NCBI RefSeq assembly: GCF_022568815.1
Contig: NZ_JAKZHX010000016.1
Coordinates: forward strand, 1 to 64,000
Direction: 5' to 3'
DNA length: 64,000 bases
Origin: Undibacterium paludis
GTDB taxonomy: Bacteria > Pseudomonadota > Gammaproteobacteria > Burkholderiales > Burkholderiaceae_D
The notes beneath the pieces were generated by a model. That model worked only from the letters and a program-made list of their open reading frames with translations, made no database searches and was not told the DNA's origin. Both the position numbers and the translations under genes were made by a program. Below are positions 26,580-34,618 of the stretch, in pieces. The stretch's first letter is position 1; the number at the start of each line of letters is the position of its first letter.

Positions 26580-27877
26580 CAATATGCCTTGCGCAAAAAC
26601 AGCCTGGCTGTCGCGACCGGATTGGAAGCGAAATACGCGTGGAAATACGAGGCATGCAAATTGCCGCATTGATAAATCGCCTCACCCGCTTGCCCGGTCG
26701 CCTGCTTCACTGTGTGCATGCTTGCAGCCAGCGAGGTATCGAAGCGCGAATAATGAAAGGTGTGCCCGTGCATTTCCCCATCGTCGCTCTGCCAGGCTTG
26801 CGCACCGAGGGCAGCCAGGCGCTTTTGCATCACCACCTGACCGGGCAACAAACCTGCCATGGGCCAGTGCTGCTCCTGTTGATCAACCAGTCCTTCGCAA
26901 ATCGCCATCATGCCGCCACATTCGGCCAGTATTGGCATGTCGGCTGCATGCGCTGCACGCACCGACGCCAGCCAGGTACTGGCCTGCGCCAGTTTTTGCG
27001 CATGCAGCTCGGGATAACCACCGGGTAAGTACAGGGCATCTGCATTGGCTGGTATGGACTGATTCGCCAGTGGTGAAAAAAACAGCAGTTCAGCACCGAG
27101 TGCACGCAGGCAATCCAGGTTGGCCGGGTACAAGAAAGCAAAAGCAGCATCACGTGCGATGGCAATGTTTTTGCCAGTCAATGCTGGCTTCACTGACGGT
27201 GTTTCATGCACGGCGAAAATGGTTGCGGGCAAAGCATCCCAGGCATCCATATCCAGGTCCAGTTCTGCGGCCAGGGCATCAAGTATGGACTCTATGCGTT
27301 CGACTTCCTGTGGCAGCACCAGGCCCAGATGACGCTCGGGCAATGCTTCGGTCTGGCGTCTGAGGCTGCCGATCAAGGGAATATCACGCATGGCAGCCGC
27401 CACCATGGCTGCATGCCCGTCAGACGCAATGCGGTTGGCGATAACACCGGCCAGATGCACCGGTCCAAAATCACGCAAACCCATGGCCAGTGCACCAACG
27501 GTTTGCGCCATGGCAGAGGCATCAAGCACAGCCAGTACCGGCACACCAAAAGCACGCGCCAGGTCGGCAGAAGAGGGATTGCCGTCATACAGGCCCATGA
27601 CGCCCTCTATCAGGATGACATCGGCCTGCTGCGCCGCCTGTGCCAGCATCGCTTCAGATGCAGCCTGCCCCACCATCCACAAATCGAGGGAATGCACGGC
27701 AGAACCACAGGCGCGTTCAAGCATCATGGGGTCGATAAAATCCGGTCCGGTCTTGAAGATGCGAACTGTTTTACCCAGTCCCACCAACTTGCGGGCCAAT
27801 GCGGCAGTCGTCGTGGTCTTGCCCTGGCCCGATGCAATCGCCGACACCAGCACGACCTTGGCAGTCGCGTTCACCAC
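26579..27877 (-). CDS. cobB: Cobyrinate (or hydrogenobyrinate) a,c-diamide synthase
   Basis: Glutamine- and ATP-dependent amidation of side chains a and c of the corrin ring. 432 residues. N-terminal ATPase P-loop SAIASGQGKTTTTAALARKL, then FKTGPDFIDPMMLERACG and LIEGVMGLYDG; C-terminal glutamine amidotransferase domain with Cys in ILAECGGMMAI and LYLPGGYPELHA. Whether the substrate is cobyrinate (CbiA) or hydrogenobyrinate (CobB) cannot be told from the sequence. Starts at GTG; a second GTG one codon later gives the classical four-base GTGA overlap with the cobO stop and may be the true start. Confidence 0.92.
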   Translation of the reverse strand: MVNATAKVVLVSAIASGQGKTTTTAALARKLVGLGKTVRIFKTGPDFIDPMMLERACGSAVHSLDLWMVGQAASEAMLAQAAQQADVILIEGVMGLYDGNPSSADLARAFGVPVLAVLDASAMAQTVGALAMGLRDFGPVHLAGVIANRIASDGHAAMVAAAMRDIPLIGSLRRQTEALPERHLGLVLPQEVERIESILDALAAELDLDMDAWDALPATIFAVHETPSVKPALTGKNIAIARDAAFAFLYPANLDCLRALGAELLFFSPLANQSIPANADALYLPGGYPELHAQKLAQASTWLASVRAAHAADMPILAECGGMMAICEGLVDQQEQHWPMAGLLPGQVVMQKRLAALGAQAWQSDDGEMHGHTFHYSRFDTSLAASMHTVKQATGQAGEAIYQCGNLHASYFHAYFASNPVATARLFLRKAY

Positions 27878-28536
27878 TCCACCCCGGCTTGCGCAACGAT
27901 GCCATCCTTGAACGCATGTTTGACAACCTGCATTTCTGTGACTGTGTCTGCAATCGCGATCAGTTCCGGTAGTGCACCGCGCCCGGTGACGGCGACATGC
28001 TGCATTTCTGGTCTGCCATCAAGATCGTCGATGACCATCTGCAAATCGAGGTAATGGTATTTCAGGGCAATATTAAGTTCGTCAAGTACGACCAGGCCAA
28101 TGCCAGGATCACTCAGAAATCGTTTTGCCTGCTCCCAGGCTGCTGCGGCTTTTTCCATATCGCGTTCACGGTTCTGGGTGACCCAGGTATAACCTTCGCC
28201 CATGGCGTGAAATTCCACTTCATCAGGGAAACGACGCAAGAAAATTTCTTCGCCCGTAGACATGGCCCCCTTGATGAACTGTACTACACCGACCTTCATG
28301 CCATGCCCCATGGCACGCATGACCATGCCGAAGGCACTGGAACTCTTGCCTTTGCCATTGCCAGTATGGACCAGCAGGACACCAGTCTGACGTTGTGCCT
28401 CCTCTATCTTTTCATCCATCAGCGTTTTCTTGCGTTGCATGCGACGCAAGTGGCGGGTGTTGACATTGTCGGTATCTGTATCTATATCCTTGTTGACGTG
28501 AATCTGGTCTGCTTGTTGCAATGGATCATTACTCAT
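27871..28536 (-). CDS. cobO: Cob(I)alamin/cob(I)yrinate adenosyltransferase, CobO/BtuR type
   Basis: Transfers the adenosyl group of ATP to the cobalt of reduced corrinoids. 221 residues. A charged N-terminal extension rich in Asp/Asn precedes the core RRMQRKKTLMDEKIEEA, the P-loop LLVHTGNGKGKSSSAFG, the FIKGAMSTGEE block and VVLDELNIALKYHYLD. Only this adenosyltransferase type is present in the window. It sits 20 bp after the transporter ATPase gene and couples to cobB by an overlapping stop. Confidence 0.95.
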   Translation of the reverse strand: MSNDPLQQADQIHVNKDIDTDTDNVNTRHLRRMQRKKTLMDEKIEEAQRQTGVLLVHTGNGKGKSSSAFGMVMRAMGHGMKVGVVQFIKGAMSTGEEIFLRRFPDEVEFHAMGEGYTWVTQNRERDMEKAAAAWEQAKRFLSDPGIGLVVLDELNIALKYHYLDLQMVIDDLDGRPEMQHVAVTGRGALPELIAIADTVTEMQVVKHAFKDGIVAQAGVEW

Positions 28537-28556
28537 CGTGGTTGCCTGGTAAATAT

Positions 28557-29318
28557 TCAGTTTTGGGGAAGAAACAAGGTTTGCTCGCCATGGCGGAAAC
28601 GCTCTATGGGGTGACCAAGGCAGGCACTTAATTGTTCAGCGTTGAAAATACTGTCAGCGGGCCCGGCCTGCCATGAACCATCCCCCATCAGCAACAAGGC
28701 ATGGGTGGCGATACGATAAGCCATATTGAGGTCGTGGCTGACCATCACCACTGCCTTGTTTTTCTCAGTGCACAGCCGGGCAAACAATTGCATGACACTG
28801 ACCTGGTGTCCGAGATCCAGCGCATTGGCAGGTTCGTCAAGCAGCATCCATTGTGCATCCTGGGCGAGCAAGGCAGCGATGGCCACACGTTGTCTTTCTC
28901 CACCGGAGAGGCTACGCACATCGCGCTCGGCCAGATCAGCAACGTCGAGGTCACGCAAGGCGGTCATGGCCAGTTCGATGTCGTCGCTGTTTTCCCAGTA
29001 ATGCGTATCCTGGTAAGGGTGGCGTGCGCTGAGCACAGTATCAAGTGCCGAATAGGCGAAAGCATCTGCCCTGCCCTGCGACAGGAAAGAACGCTCGCGT
29101 GCCAGTTGGGTCAGGGGCCAGTCCTGCAAAACCTTGTCGCGCAGACTGACCTGGCCGCTTTGTATCGGTCGCAAACCTGCCAGTGTACGCAGCAGTGTAC
29201 TTTTGCCAGCGCCGTTGCGCCCGATGATGCACCAGCATTCACCAGGCTGCACCCGCCAATTCAACTGCTCCACCAACACCCGCTTGCCTATGGATAAATT
29301 CAATGCACGAATGTCCAT
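28557..29318 (-). CDS. btuD: Cobalamin ABC transporter ATPase BtuD
   Basis: 253 residues, single ABC domain of the FecE/BtuD type. Walker A IIGRNGAGKSTLLRTLAGL, signature SLSGGERQRVAIAALLAQ, Walker B WMLLDEPANALD, then the H-loop VVMVSHDLNMAYRIA. The ATG at 29318 overlaps the btuC stop (TGATG). Partners are the permease just upstream and BtuF downstream. The family also serves iron siderophores; B12 specificity is inferred from the riboswitch-led operon. Confidence 0.93.
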   Translation of the reverse strand: MDIRALNLSIGKRVLVEQLNWRVQPGECWCIIGRNGAGKSTLLRTLAGLRPIQSGQVSLRDKVLQDWPLTQLARERSFLSQGRADAFAYSALDTVLSARHPYQDTHYWENSDDIELAMTALRDLDVADLAERDVRSLSGGERQRVAIAALLAQDAQWMLLDEPANALDLGHQVSVMQLFARLCTEKNKAVVMVSHDLNMAYRIATHALLLMGDGSWQAGPADSIFNAEQLSACLGHPIERFRHGEQTLFLPQN

Positions 29319-30376
29319 CAACGCCTCCGCAACTGATGCAATTGCAGCAGGAACAAAGGCACACCAACCATGGCCGTAATCACGCCTACCGGTAATTGCT
29401 GGGGCGCGACCACAGTACGTGCAACCGTATCAGCCAACACCAGGAAGCAACCACCAGCAAGCGTTGCCGCCGGTATCAACAACCGGTGGTCAGGTCCCCA
29501 GGCAATCCGGCAGATATGCGGCATGATCAGGCCGACAAAACCTATGCTGCCAGCATTGCTGACCGCACTGGCAGTCAGCAGCGCAGAACATAAAAACAAT
29601 AACTGGCGCAAGCGGCCGATGTTCACACCCAGGGTACTGGCATTGTCAGCGTGCATGGCGGCGATATTGACAGAACGCGCATTGCGCATGGCAAACAGCA
29701 GCACAGCTGCCAGTATCAACCAGGGAAGATAACGCGACTGGGTATTCGATAAATCCCCTATCAACCAGAACACCATGCCACGCAGGCGGCTGTCCGGCGC
29801 AATCGACAGCATCAGGGTAATCAAGGCACCACAGCCGGTCGCCACAATCACACCCGTCAGCAACAGTACTGGCGCACTGCCATCAGTACTGCCGGCACCA
29901 CGCAAGTCATGATAAGCAAGGCCAAACAGCAACAAGGCCACCGCGATGGCCCCTGCAAAAGCAGCCACATCGACCAGCCAGAATGAACCGAAGAAAAGTA
30001 TGGTCGCCAGCGCCCCCACCGACGCACCGCCGGAAATACCCAGCACATAAGGGTCAGCCAGGGGATTGCGCAATAATGCCTGCATCATGACGCCGGCCAG
30101 CGCCAGTGTCGCGCCGGTAACAAAACCAGTCAACGCACGCCCGAGACGCAGGTCAAGCAGGCTGCCTGGCAGTGTTGTCGGTGCGCCGTTCAACAACTCC
30201 AGCAGGGCTTGCCAGAGTTCGGCAAGACTCAGGGATACTGATCCGCATACGCAGGCAAGCAGAACACTGCCTGCCGCAGCCATCAGCAAAATCGGCAGGA
30301 CCAACCCGGCACGTCGGGCTACCTTCATATTACGTATCTGGCCACGCAGCCGTGAAGAAGAAAGAGACACTGTCAT
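29318..30376 (-). CDS. btuC: Cobalamin ABC transporter permease BtuC (FecCD family)
   Basis: 352 residues with about ten membrane helices. Family blocks: LDLRLGRALTGFVTGATLALAGVMMQALLRNPLADPYVLG, ISGGASVGA, and near the C-terminus NAGSIGFVGLIMPHICR followed by LLIPAATLAGG and ELPVG-like QQLPVGVITAMVGVPLFLLQL. I prefer the ATG at 30376 because an AGGA lies eight bases before it; an ATG at 30409 would add eleven residues without a visible ribosome site. It is 147-166 bp after btuB, with an extensive hairpin in the gap. Confidence 0.92.
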   Translation of the reverse strand: MTVSLSSSRLRGQIRNMKVARRAGLVLPILLMAAAGSVLLACVCGSVSLSLAELWQALLELLNGAPTTLPGSLLDLRLGRALTGFVTGATLALAGVMMQALLRNPLADPYVLGISGGASVGALATILFFGSFWLVDVAAFAGAIAVALLLFGLAYHDLRGAGSTDGSAPVLLLTGVIVATGCGALITLMLSIAPDSRLRGMVFWLIGDLSNTQSRYLPWLILAAVLLFAMRNARSVNIAAMHADNASTLGVNIGRLRQLLFLCSALLTASAVSNAGSIGFVGLIMPHICRIAWGPDHRLLIPAATLAGGCFLVLADTVARTVVAPQQLPVGVITAMVGVPLFLLQLHQLRRR

Positions 30377-30455
30377 CAGTCTGGTCCTGAGCAAAAACAG
30401 GTTTCGCATGTAGCACCGTCATTTCTGGCAGGTTACATGCGCTAAACAAATCCGT

Positions 30456-30515
30456 CTTGCAGGAAACCCCGGTTCAATTGATCCAATGAACAACTGAACC
30501 AGGCTACTCTGCAAG
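30456..30515 (-). other. Imperfect 60-nt hairpin between btuB and btuC
   Basis: Inverted arms CTTGCAG and CTGCAAG enclose an inner pair GGTTCAATTG / CAACTGAACC (one G-U pair) around a ten-base loop, with mismatches between. It lies in the only sizeable gap of the riboswitch-led run. No T-run follows in the minus direction. Likely an mRNA processing or stabilising structure, or a partial terminator setting lower btuC expression relative to btuB. Confidence 0.5.
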
Positions 30516-30542
30516 GTACTTTACATCAGTTTGCTACAACTC

Positions 30543-32396
30543 TCATTTGAAACCGTAATTAATGCCGACAAATACATTCGAACCGGCAGTTGCGTAATTT
30601 TTGGCCAGTTCATAATCCTTGTTCAGGGCATTGTTCCAGCGCGCCAGTACAGTCGTATTTTTTGCAACTTCATAGGTAGCGTACAGGTTCAGCAAATTAT
30701 AAGAACCCAAGGGTTTGGTGTTGCTTGCATCATCAAAGCGATCACCGGAGTAGATGGTTTCCACACCGACTCGGGCATTTGCTATCGCATATTCTGCCGC
30801 CAGTGTGGCATGCTGCTTGGCACGGCGCGCCAGACGCTTGCCTGTCGTATCATCCTTGGGATCCTGGATGTCGATGGAGCCGCGCAGTGTCAGGTCAGCA
30901 AAACGGGTAGAACCACCCACACTGAGGCCAGACAATGTCGCCTTGTTGACGTTGTAGGCACAGCCAAACTGATGCGTTGCTTTTTCTACAGGGCAAACAC
31001 TGGTGCTGACCAGCAGATCGGTTGCCTTGTTCTGATAATACACAGCGCTCAACTGGGTATCACCCTGTTCAAAATAAACACCGATTTCTGCATTCTTTGC
31101 TTTTTCAGGCTTGTTGCTGGCAACACCATAGCCGGGGTAATACAGTTCATTGAAGGTCGGCGCGCGGAAGCTGGTGCCGTAGCTGGCATTCACGCGCAAG
31201 GCGTCAGTAAAACGGTAACCGTAGGCAAGGCTACCCGTGGTGTTGGAGCCATATTGCGAGCTGCGGTCATTGCGGATACTAGCGCTGGCCAGATGTGCAT
31301 CCTGCTTGAAGACATAAGAGGCTGCAAAGGAATTCGTCGTTCGCTTGCCGTTCAGTGCCAGGGTGGTAGTGTCAACATTTTCATCACGTGTTTCAGCGAT
31401 CAGTTGCAATACGTCCTTGCCTATACGGATATCATTCTGGAAGCTGAGGCTGTCCTGGCGGGTATCGATCTGGCTCTTGCCATAGGACGCATCCGTATAC
31501 CCCTTATCTGCTGTTTTGGCATATTGCAGGGACGCAGACCAGTAATCGGTGAATTTGCCACGACCAAAGACAGCGATGGTTTCCAGTGTGGCGATACTGC
31601 GATCATCATAGCCTGCGCCGGCATCAAACTGGGCATTGTTTCGGCTGTGCAGAACGCTGGCGCCGAGTTCATAACCCTTGCTGATTTCCCATATCAGACG
31701 GCCGTTGAAGCTGTCCATCTTGTAGCCATCTTTATCAGGATTGTAGGTGAAAGTGCCTGCGCCCGGCTTGCTTGCAGAGAAGCCATCGCTTTCTTCATGA
31801 CCCGCACTCATGTTGAGGCTGAGGTTGCTGGCAACATTGCCGAAGAATCCAGCCTGCAATTTACGCGTGCCATAACTGCCCAGGCCTGCAGAAATCGTAG
31901 GCGAAATGACACCGCTGCCCTTCTTGGTAAAAATCTGGATGATACCACCCATGGCATCTGCACCATACAGGCTCGACAGTGGGCCATACACAACTTCAAT
32001 GCGATCGATTTGCGACAGCGGTATGGCAGACCAGGTTGCGCCGCCTGTCGTGGAAGAACCAATGCGCACACCATCGATCAGCACTACGCTCTGCGCATTA
32101 TTGCCACCACGGATAAAGACGGATGCTGTTGTACCAGGGCCGCCGTTACGGGCGATTTCTATGCCACGCTGCTGTTGCAACAGATCGACGACGGAAGCCG
32201 CGCCGGATTTGGCGATTTCTTCAGCAGTGATGACGACGTTATCGGCCAACACGTCTTTTGCAGCTTGTGCCTGACGGCCAGCAGTAATCACCACGCTGGA
32301 AGCAGAAGCAATAGTCGTTTGGGCAAAAGCACCGGAGGATGGGAATGCGGCAGCCAGGGCCAGGCTGAGGGCGAGTGGTTTGAATACAGATGTCAT
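30543..32396 (-). CDS. btuB: TonB-dependent outer-membrane cobalamin receptor BtuB
   Basis: Outer-membrane 22-strand barrel importing corrinoids with energy from TonB. 617 residues from the ATG at 32396, whose product has a clean signal peptide (core LALSLALAAAFPSSGAFA). The TonB box is seen as SVVITA shortly after. The plug domain has AEEIAKSGAASVVDLLQQQRGIEI, FIRGGNNAQSVVLIDGVRI and YGPLSSLYGADAMGGIIQIFT. The terminal residue context NYGFK is slightly unusual since barrels normally end in an aromatic; Phe is penultimate. No good ribosome site precedes the ATG, which fits control by the riboswitch just upstream. Confidence 0.92.
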   Translation of the reverse strand: MTSVFKPLALSLALAAAFPSSGAFAQTTIASASSVVITAGRQAQAAKDVLADNVVITAEEIAKSGAASVVDLLQQQRGIEIARNGGPGTTASVFIRGGNNAQSVVLIDGVRIGSSTTGGATWSAIPLSQIDRIEVVYGPLSSLYGADAMGGIIQIFTKKGSGVISPTISAGLGSYGTRKLQAGFFGNVASNLSLNMSAGHEESDGFSASKPGAGTFTYNPDKDGYKMDSFNGRLIWEISKGYELGASVLHSRNNAQFDAGAGYDDRSIATLETIAVFGRGKFTDYWSASLQYAKTADKGYTDASYGKSQIDTRQDSLSFQNDIRIGKDVLQLIAETRDENVDTTTLALNGKRTTNSFAASYVFKQDAHLASASIRNDRSSQYGSNTTGSLAYGYRFTDALRVNASYGTSFRAPTFNELYYPGYGVASNKPEKAKNAEIGVYFEQGDTQLSAVYYQNKATDLLVSTSVCPVEKATHQFGCAYNVNKATLSGLSVGGSTRFADLTLRGSIDIQDPKDDTTGKRLARRAKQHATLAAEYAIANARVGVETIYSGDRFDDASNTKPLGSYNLLNLYATYEVAKNTTVLARWNNALNKDYELAKNYATAGSNVFVGINYGFK

Positions 32397-32403
32397 GATT
32401 TTC

Positions 32404-32444
32404 AGAAAAATAAAGCATGCAGCCGACGTCCCCGCAGGCTGCAT
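32404..32444 (-). promoter_or_regulatory. Possible expression platform of the cobalamin riboswitch
   Basis: An eight-bp stem (ATGCAGCC / GGCTGCAT) with a 12-nt loop, followed on the minus strand by GCTTTATTTTT, directly before the btuB ATG. It could act as a weak intrinsic terminator or hide the translation start when the aptamer binds adenosylcobalamin. The pairing with the aptamer cannot be worked out reliably by eye. Confidence 0.45.
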
Positions 32445-32573
32445 TGGAAAAAGCAATAGGAACAATCGGTATCGTCAGCCGCTTCAACATAAAGAAGCAG
32501 GCGAGAAACAGGCGCAGCAGTTCTGCACCTGATTTTCACGAAGTATCCCCGTCCGTATTACTTGACTTATTCT

Positions 32574-32747
32574 GGCCGGTATCCGGGCTGACAAGTATCA
32601 CCATCTGACCTTCCCATGCACAAAGCACAGTGGTATTGGAAAATGGCTGGCTGCATGACTGAAAGCAATCCTTTGCAGCAACTTGTACACCGTTGCGGGG
32701 GCAGCACACCTATGCGTAAAGCCTGGTGTTTCCCGTTTAACCGCAGA
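32574..32747 (-). ncRNA. Cobalamin riboswitch upstream of btuB
   Basis: Read on the minus strand, the classic conserved blocks appear in the right order: GGTTAAACGGGAAACACC (32725-32742), GCTGCCCCCGCAACG (32691-32705), the B12 box AATACCACTGTGC (CCACTG at 32628-32633), GGGAAGG, and a closing GTCAGCCCGGATACCG near 32575-32590. These are the hallmarks of the adenosylcobalamin-sensing aptamer. It ends about 180 nt before the btuB ATG and probably lowers expression of btuB and the downstream cob/btu run when B12 is plentiful. A separate perfect hairpin (GCAGATAT / ATATCTGC, 32743-32762) caps its 5' end. Confidence 0.95.
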
Positions 32748-32780
32748 TATGAACATATCTGCGAGCACCAAAACCCCGCC

Positions 32781-32809
32781 ATTCTATAGAGAGATGGGGC
32801 TGGCGGCAA
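32781..32809 (-). promoter_or_regulatory. Probable promoter of the riboswitch-btuB operon
   Basis: On the minus strand TTGCCG, a 17-bp spacer and TAGAAT. A start about 7 bp on (near 32774) would place the aptamer at the very 5' end of the transcript, as expected. The pilZ stop lies 40 bp upstream. Confidence 0.55.
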
Positions 32810-32848
32810 GTTGGGCGGGTCAAGGCAGAAGCTGAAGAAGCCCTTTTA

Positions 32849-33193
32849 TCAGTTCAGATGTGCTGTTTTTGATACCCAGGCAATAACAAGCTGCGCATGC
32901 AGTTCAGACATATCTGATAACTGCATGCCAACATTATAGCTGTCACCGCTGAGTGTGGCATGTTTGACCGTGCCCTTGCAGCTGACCTTGTAGATTTCTG
33001 CCTCTTGCACAATGCCGGGAATTTCTATCATCATCGGATAGGCACGCTGCGGTATCAAATTTGCAGAAGTTTGCAAGAATACGCCCTCGGCAGAGACGTT
33101 AATAATCTTGGCAATCACCAGACTACCGTCTGGCAACTTGACACCGGCTCGCCAAGTTACAGTGATGCGCGGAGATCTCCTGAGTTCTATCAT
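32849..33193 (-). CDS. PilZ-domain protein (probable c-di-GMP receptor)
   Basis: About 114 residues. The PilZ c-di-GMP signature is complete: RRSPR near residue 5 (RxxxR) and NVSAEG about 30 residues later ([D/N]xSxxG). Such small single-domain proteins translate c-di-GMP levels into effects on motility or envelope machinery. The start is uncertain: the ATG at 33193 lies just before the domain but has no visible ribosome site; a GTG at 33250 is an alternative, and the longest frame overlaps cobC. Its position between cobC and the B12 riboswitch gives no functional hint. Confidence 0.8.
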   Translation of the reverse strand: MIELRRSPRITVTWRAGVKLPDGSLVIAKIINVSAEGVFLQTSANLIPQRAYPMMIEIPGIVQEAEIYKVSCKGTVKHATLSGDSYNVGMQLSDMSELHAQLVIAWVSKTAHLN

Positions 33194-33254
33194 TTGATTT
33201 GAGCTTGTCGACTTATCGCTAACTGTTGATTTTAATAAAATATTAACCACATTG

Positions 33255-33800
33255 TTATTCAAATACCAGCAATTCGCACATTTCCGCATAGTCAAAGGTT
33301 TGCTGGCTAGAGCAAACTACCTCGGCCAGTTGCATGGCGCTCATACCATCTTGCCAAGAGTTTAACATACGCATGACGCCAGCATGGCAGACCACCAGTA
33401 TTTCTGGCGCGTCAAGGTCTCGTATATCCTCCAGCCACGACAACACACGCACCGCCACATCAAAAGCAGACTCGCCGCCGCCGGGTTGATAGATTGTCGG
33501 ACTGGCGGCCCATGCATCTATGGCATGTCGCGGGATATCGTCCCAAGCGCGCATTTCCCAGTCCCCAAAGTTAAGTTCCATCAGGCGCGGATCAAATTGC
33601 GGCTGCCCACGCAGTTGGTGCGCGAGTACGGCGCAGCGCTGCAACGGACTGGCATAGACAGGAATACCGTCTGGCCAGCGCCGGCGCAACGCCGCGACCA
33701 CTGGCAAAAAATCCTCTTCTCGCACAGCGACATCGGATTGTCCATAACAAACACCGGCGGCAATCACTGGCTTTGTATGTCTGAGCAGGTACAGGCGCAT
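33255..33800 (-). CDS. cobC: Alpha-ribazole phosphatase (histidine phosphatase family)
   Basis: 181 residues. Histidine phosphatase motif LYLLRHTKP with the catalytic His at residue 8, followed by CYGQSDV, which is typical of CobC rather than glycolytic phosphoglycerate mutases. The second His is in LVVCHAGVMRML. It would remove the 5'-phosphate of alpha-ribazole phosphate or adenosylcobalamin phosphate in the final assembly. It starts 13 bp after cobS in a tight cobT-cobS-cobC series. Confidence 0.9.
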   Translation of the reverse strand: MRLYLLRHTKPVIAAGVCYGQSDVAVREEDFLPVVAALRRRWPDGIPVYASPLQRCAVLAHQLRGQPQFDPRLMELNFGDWEMRAWDDIPRHAIDAWAASPTIYQPGGGESAFDVAVRVLSWLEDIRDLDAPEILVVCHAGVMRMLNSWQDGMSAMQLAEVVCSSQQTFDYAEMCELLVFE

Positions 33801-33813
33801 GGACAGATGAACA

Positions 33814-34593
33814 TCAGATGAACGGCAGATCTACGGGCATTGCCAGCAAGCCCAGGTAGATCGCCACTTCAGCCACTTGCTGGGTAGCGCCCAGGCAATC
33901 ACCGGTAAAACCGCCTATGCGGCGTGCAAACATGGCAGCCATGCGCCAGGTCAACATCATGGTCAGCAGTAACGTCAGTAGCAACGTCTGCAAGGCAACG
34001 GGATGGTAATGCCAGATGACAGCGGCAGGTACAATGACGGATAGGCAGGCAAACAGAAACTCACCATTGCTCATTTCCTGCGCCAGCGGTTTGGCTTTGC
34101 CCTCATGACGCGCATATTGCATACACCAGATCAGACTGCAGGATGCCAGCCGCGAAAAAGTATGTGCCAGCAGCAGCGCAATCACAATCAGGTGCGCGGG
34201 CAGACTGGTCAGCAATGCCAGCTTCAAACCCAGCATGAGTACGATACCAATGGCGCCATACGCACCGACACGCGAATCTTTCATGATTTCAAGTACGCGC
34301 TCTGCCGTCATGCCACCGCCAAAACCATCACAGACATCGGCAAAACCATCTTCATGAAAAGCACCGGTCAGCAGGATGCCTGCAATGGTGGACAGTACAA
34401 CGGCAACAGCATGCGGCCAGATCAGGCCAGCGCCTGCGTACACTGCAGCGCAAACGGCGCCTACCACCCAGCCGACGGAAGGAAAATAACGCGAAGACTG
34501 TCGCAGCCAGGCGGCGTCGAAGCCAACCCAGCGCGGTATGGGGATGCGGGTAAAGAATTGCAGGGCAATCAAGAATAAGCGTAACTGGTGCAC
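33814..34593 (-). CDS. cobS: Adenosylcobinamide-GDP ribazoletransferase (cobalamin synthase)
   Basis: Membrane enzyme joining adenosylcobinamide-GDP with alpha-ribazole (phosphate). 259 residues, multiple helices. Diagnostic blocks: ALQFFTRIPIP at the N-terminus, GAFHEDGFADVCDGFGGG with the metal-binding Asp/Glu residues, MKDSRVGAYGAIG, and the late GGFTGDCLGATQQVAEV. It lies 25 bp after cobT and 13 bp before cobC. Confidence 0.95.
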   Translation of the reverse strand: MHQLRLFLIALQFFTRIPIPRWVGFDAAWLRQSSRYFPSVGWVVGAVCAAVYAGAGLIWPHAVAVVLSTIAGILLTGAFHEDGFADVCDGFGGGMTAERVLEIMKDSRVGAYGAIGIVLMLGLKLALLTSLPAHLIVIALLLAHTFSRLASCSLIWCMQYARHEGKAKPLAQEMSNGEFLFACLSVIVPAAVIWHYHPVALQTLLLTLLLTMMLTWRMAAMFARRIGGFTGDCLGATQQVAEVAIYLGLLAMPVDLPFI

Positions 34594-34618
34594 GACTGCT
34601 CCCGCGGGTTGGTTCGAC

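Noticed and set aside
26479..27363. 294-codon plus-strand frame across cobU/cobB
   Set aside because: Runs antisense through two conserved genes; Arg/Pro/His-rich composition typical of a shadow frame.
27206..28054. 282-codon plus-strand frame across cobB/cobO
   Set aside because: Antisense shadow of two conserved enzymes.
30531..32459. 642-codon plus-strand frame opposite btuB
   Set aside because: Shadow of btuB: the opposite strand encodes a complete TonB-dependent receptor with signal peptide, TonB box and plug; the shadow has no recognisable domain.
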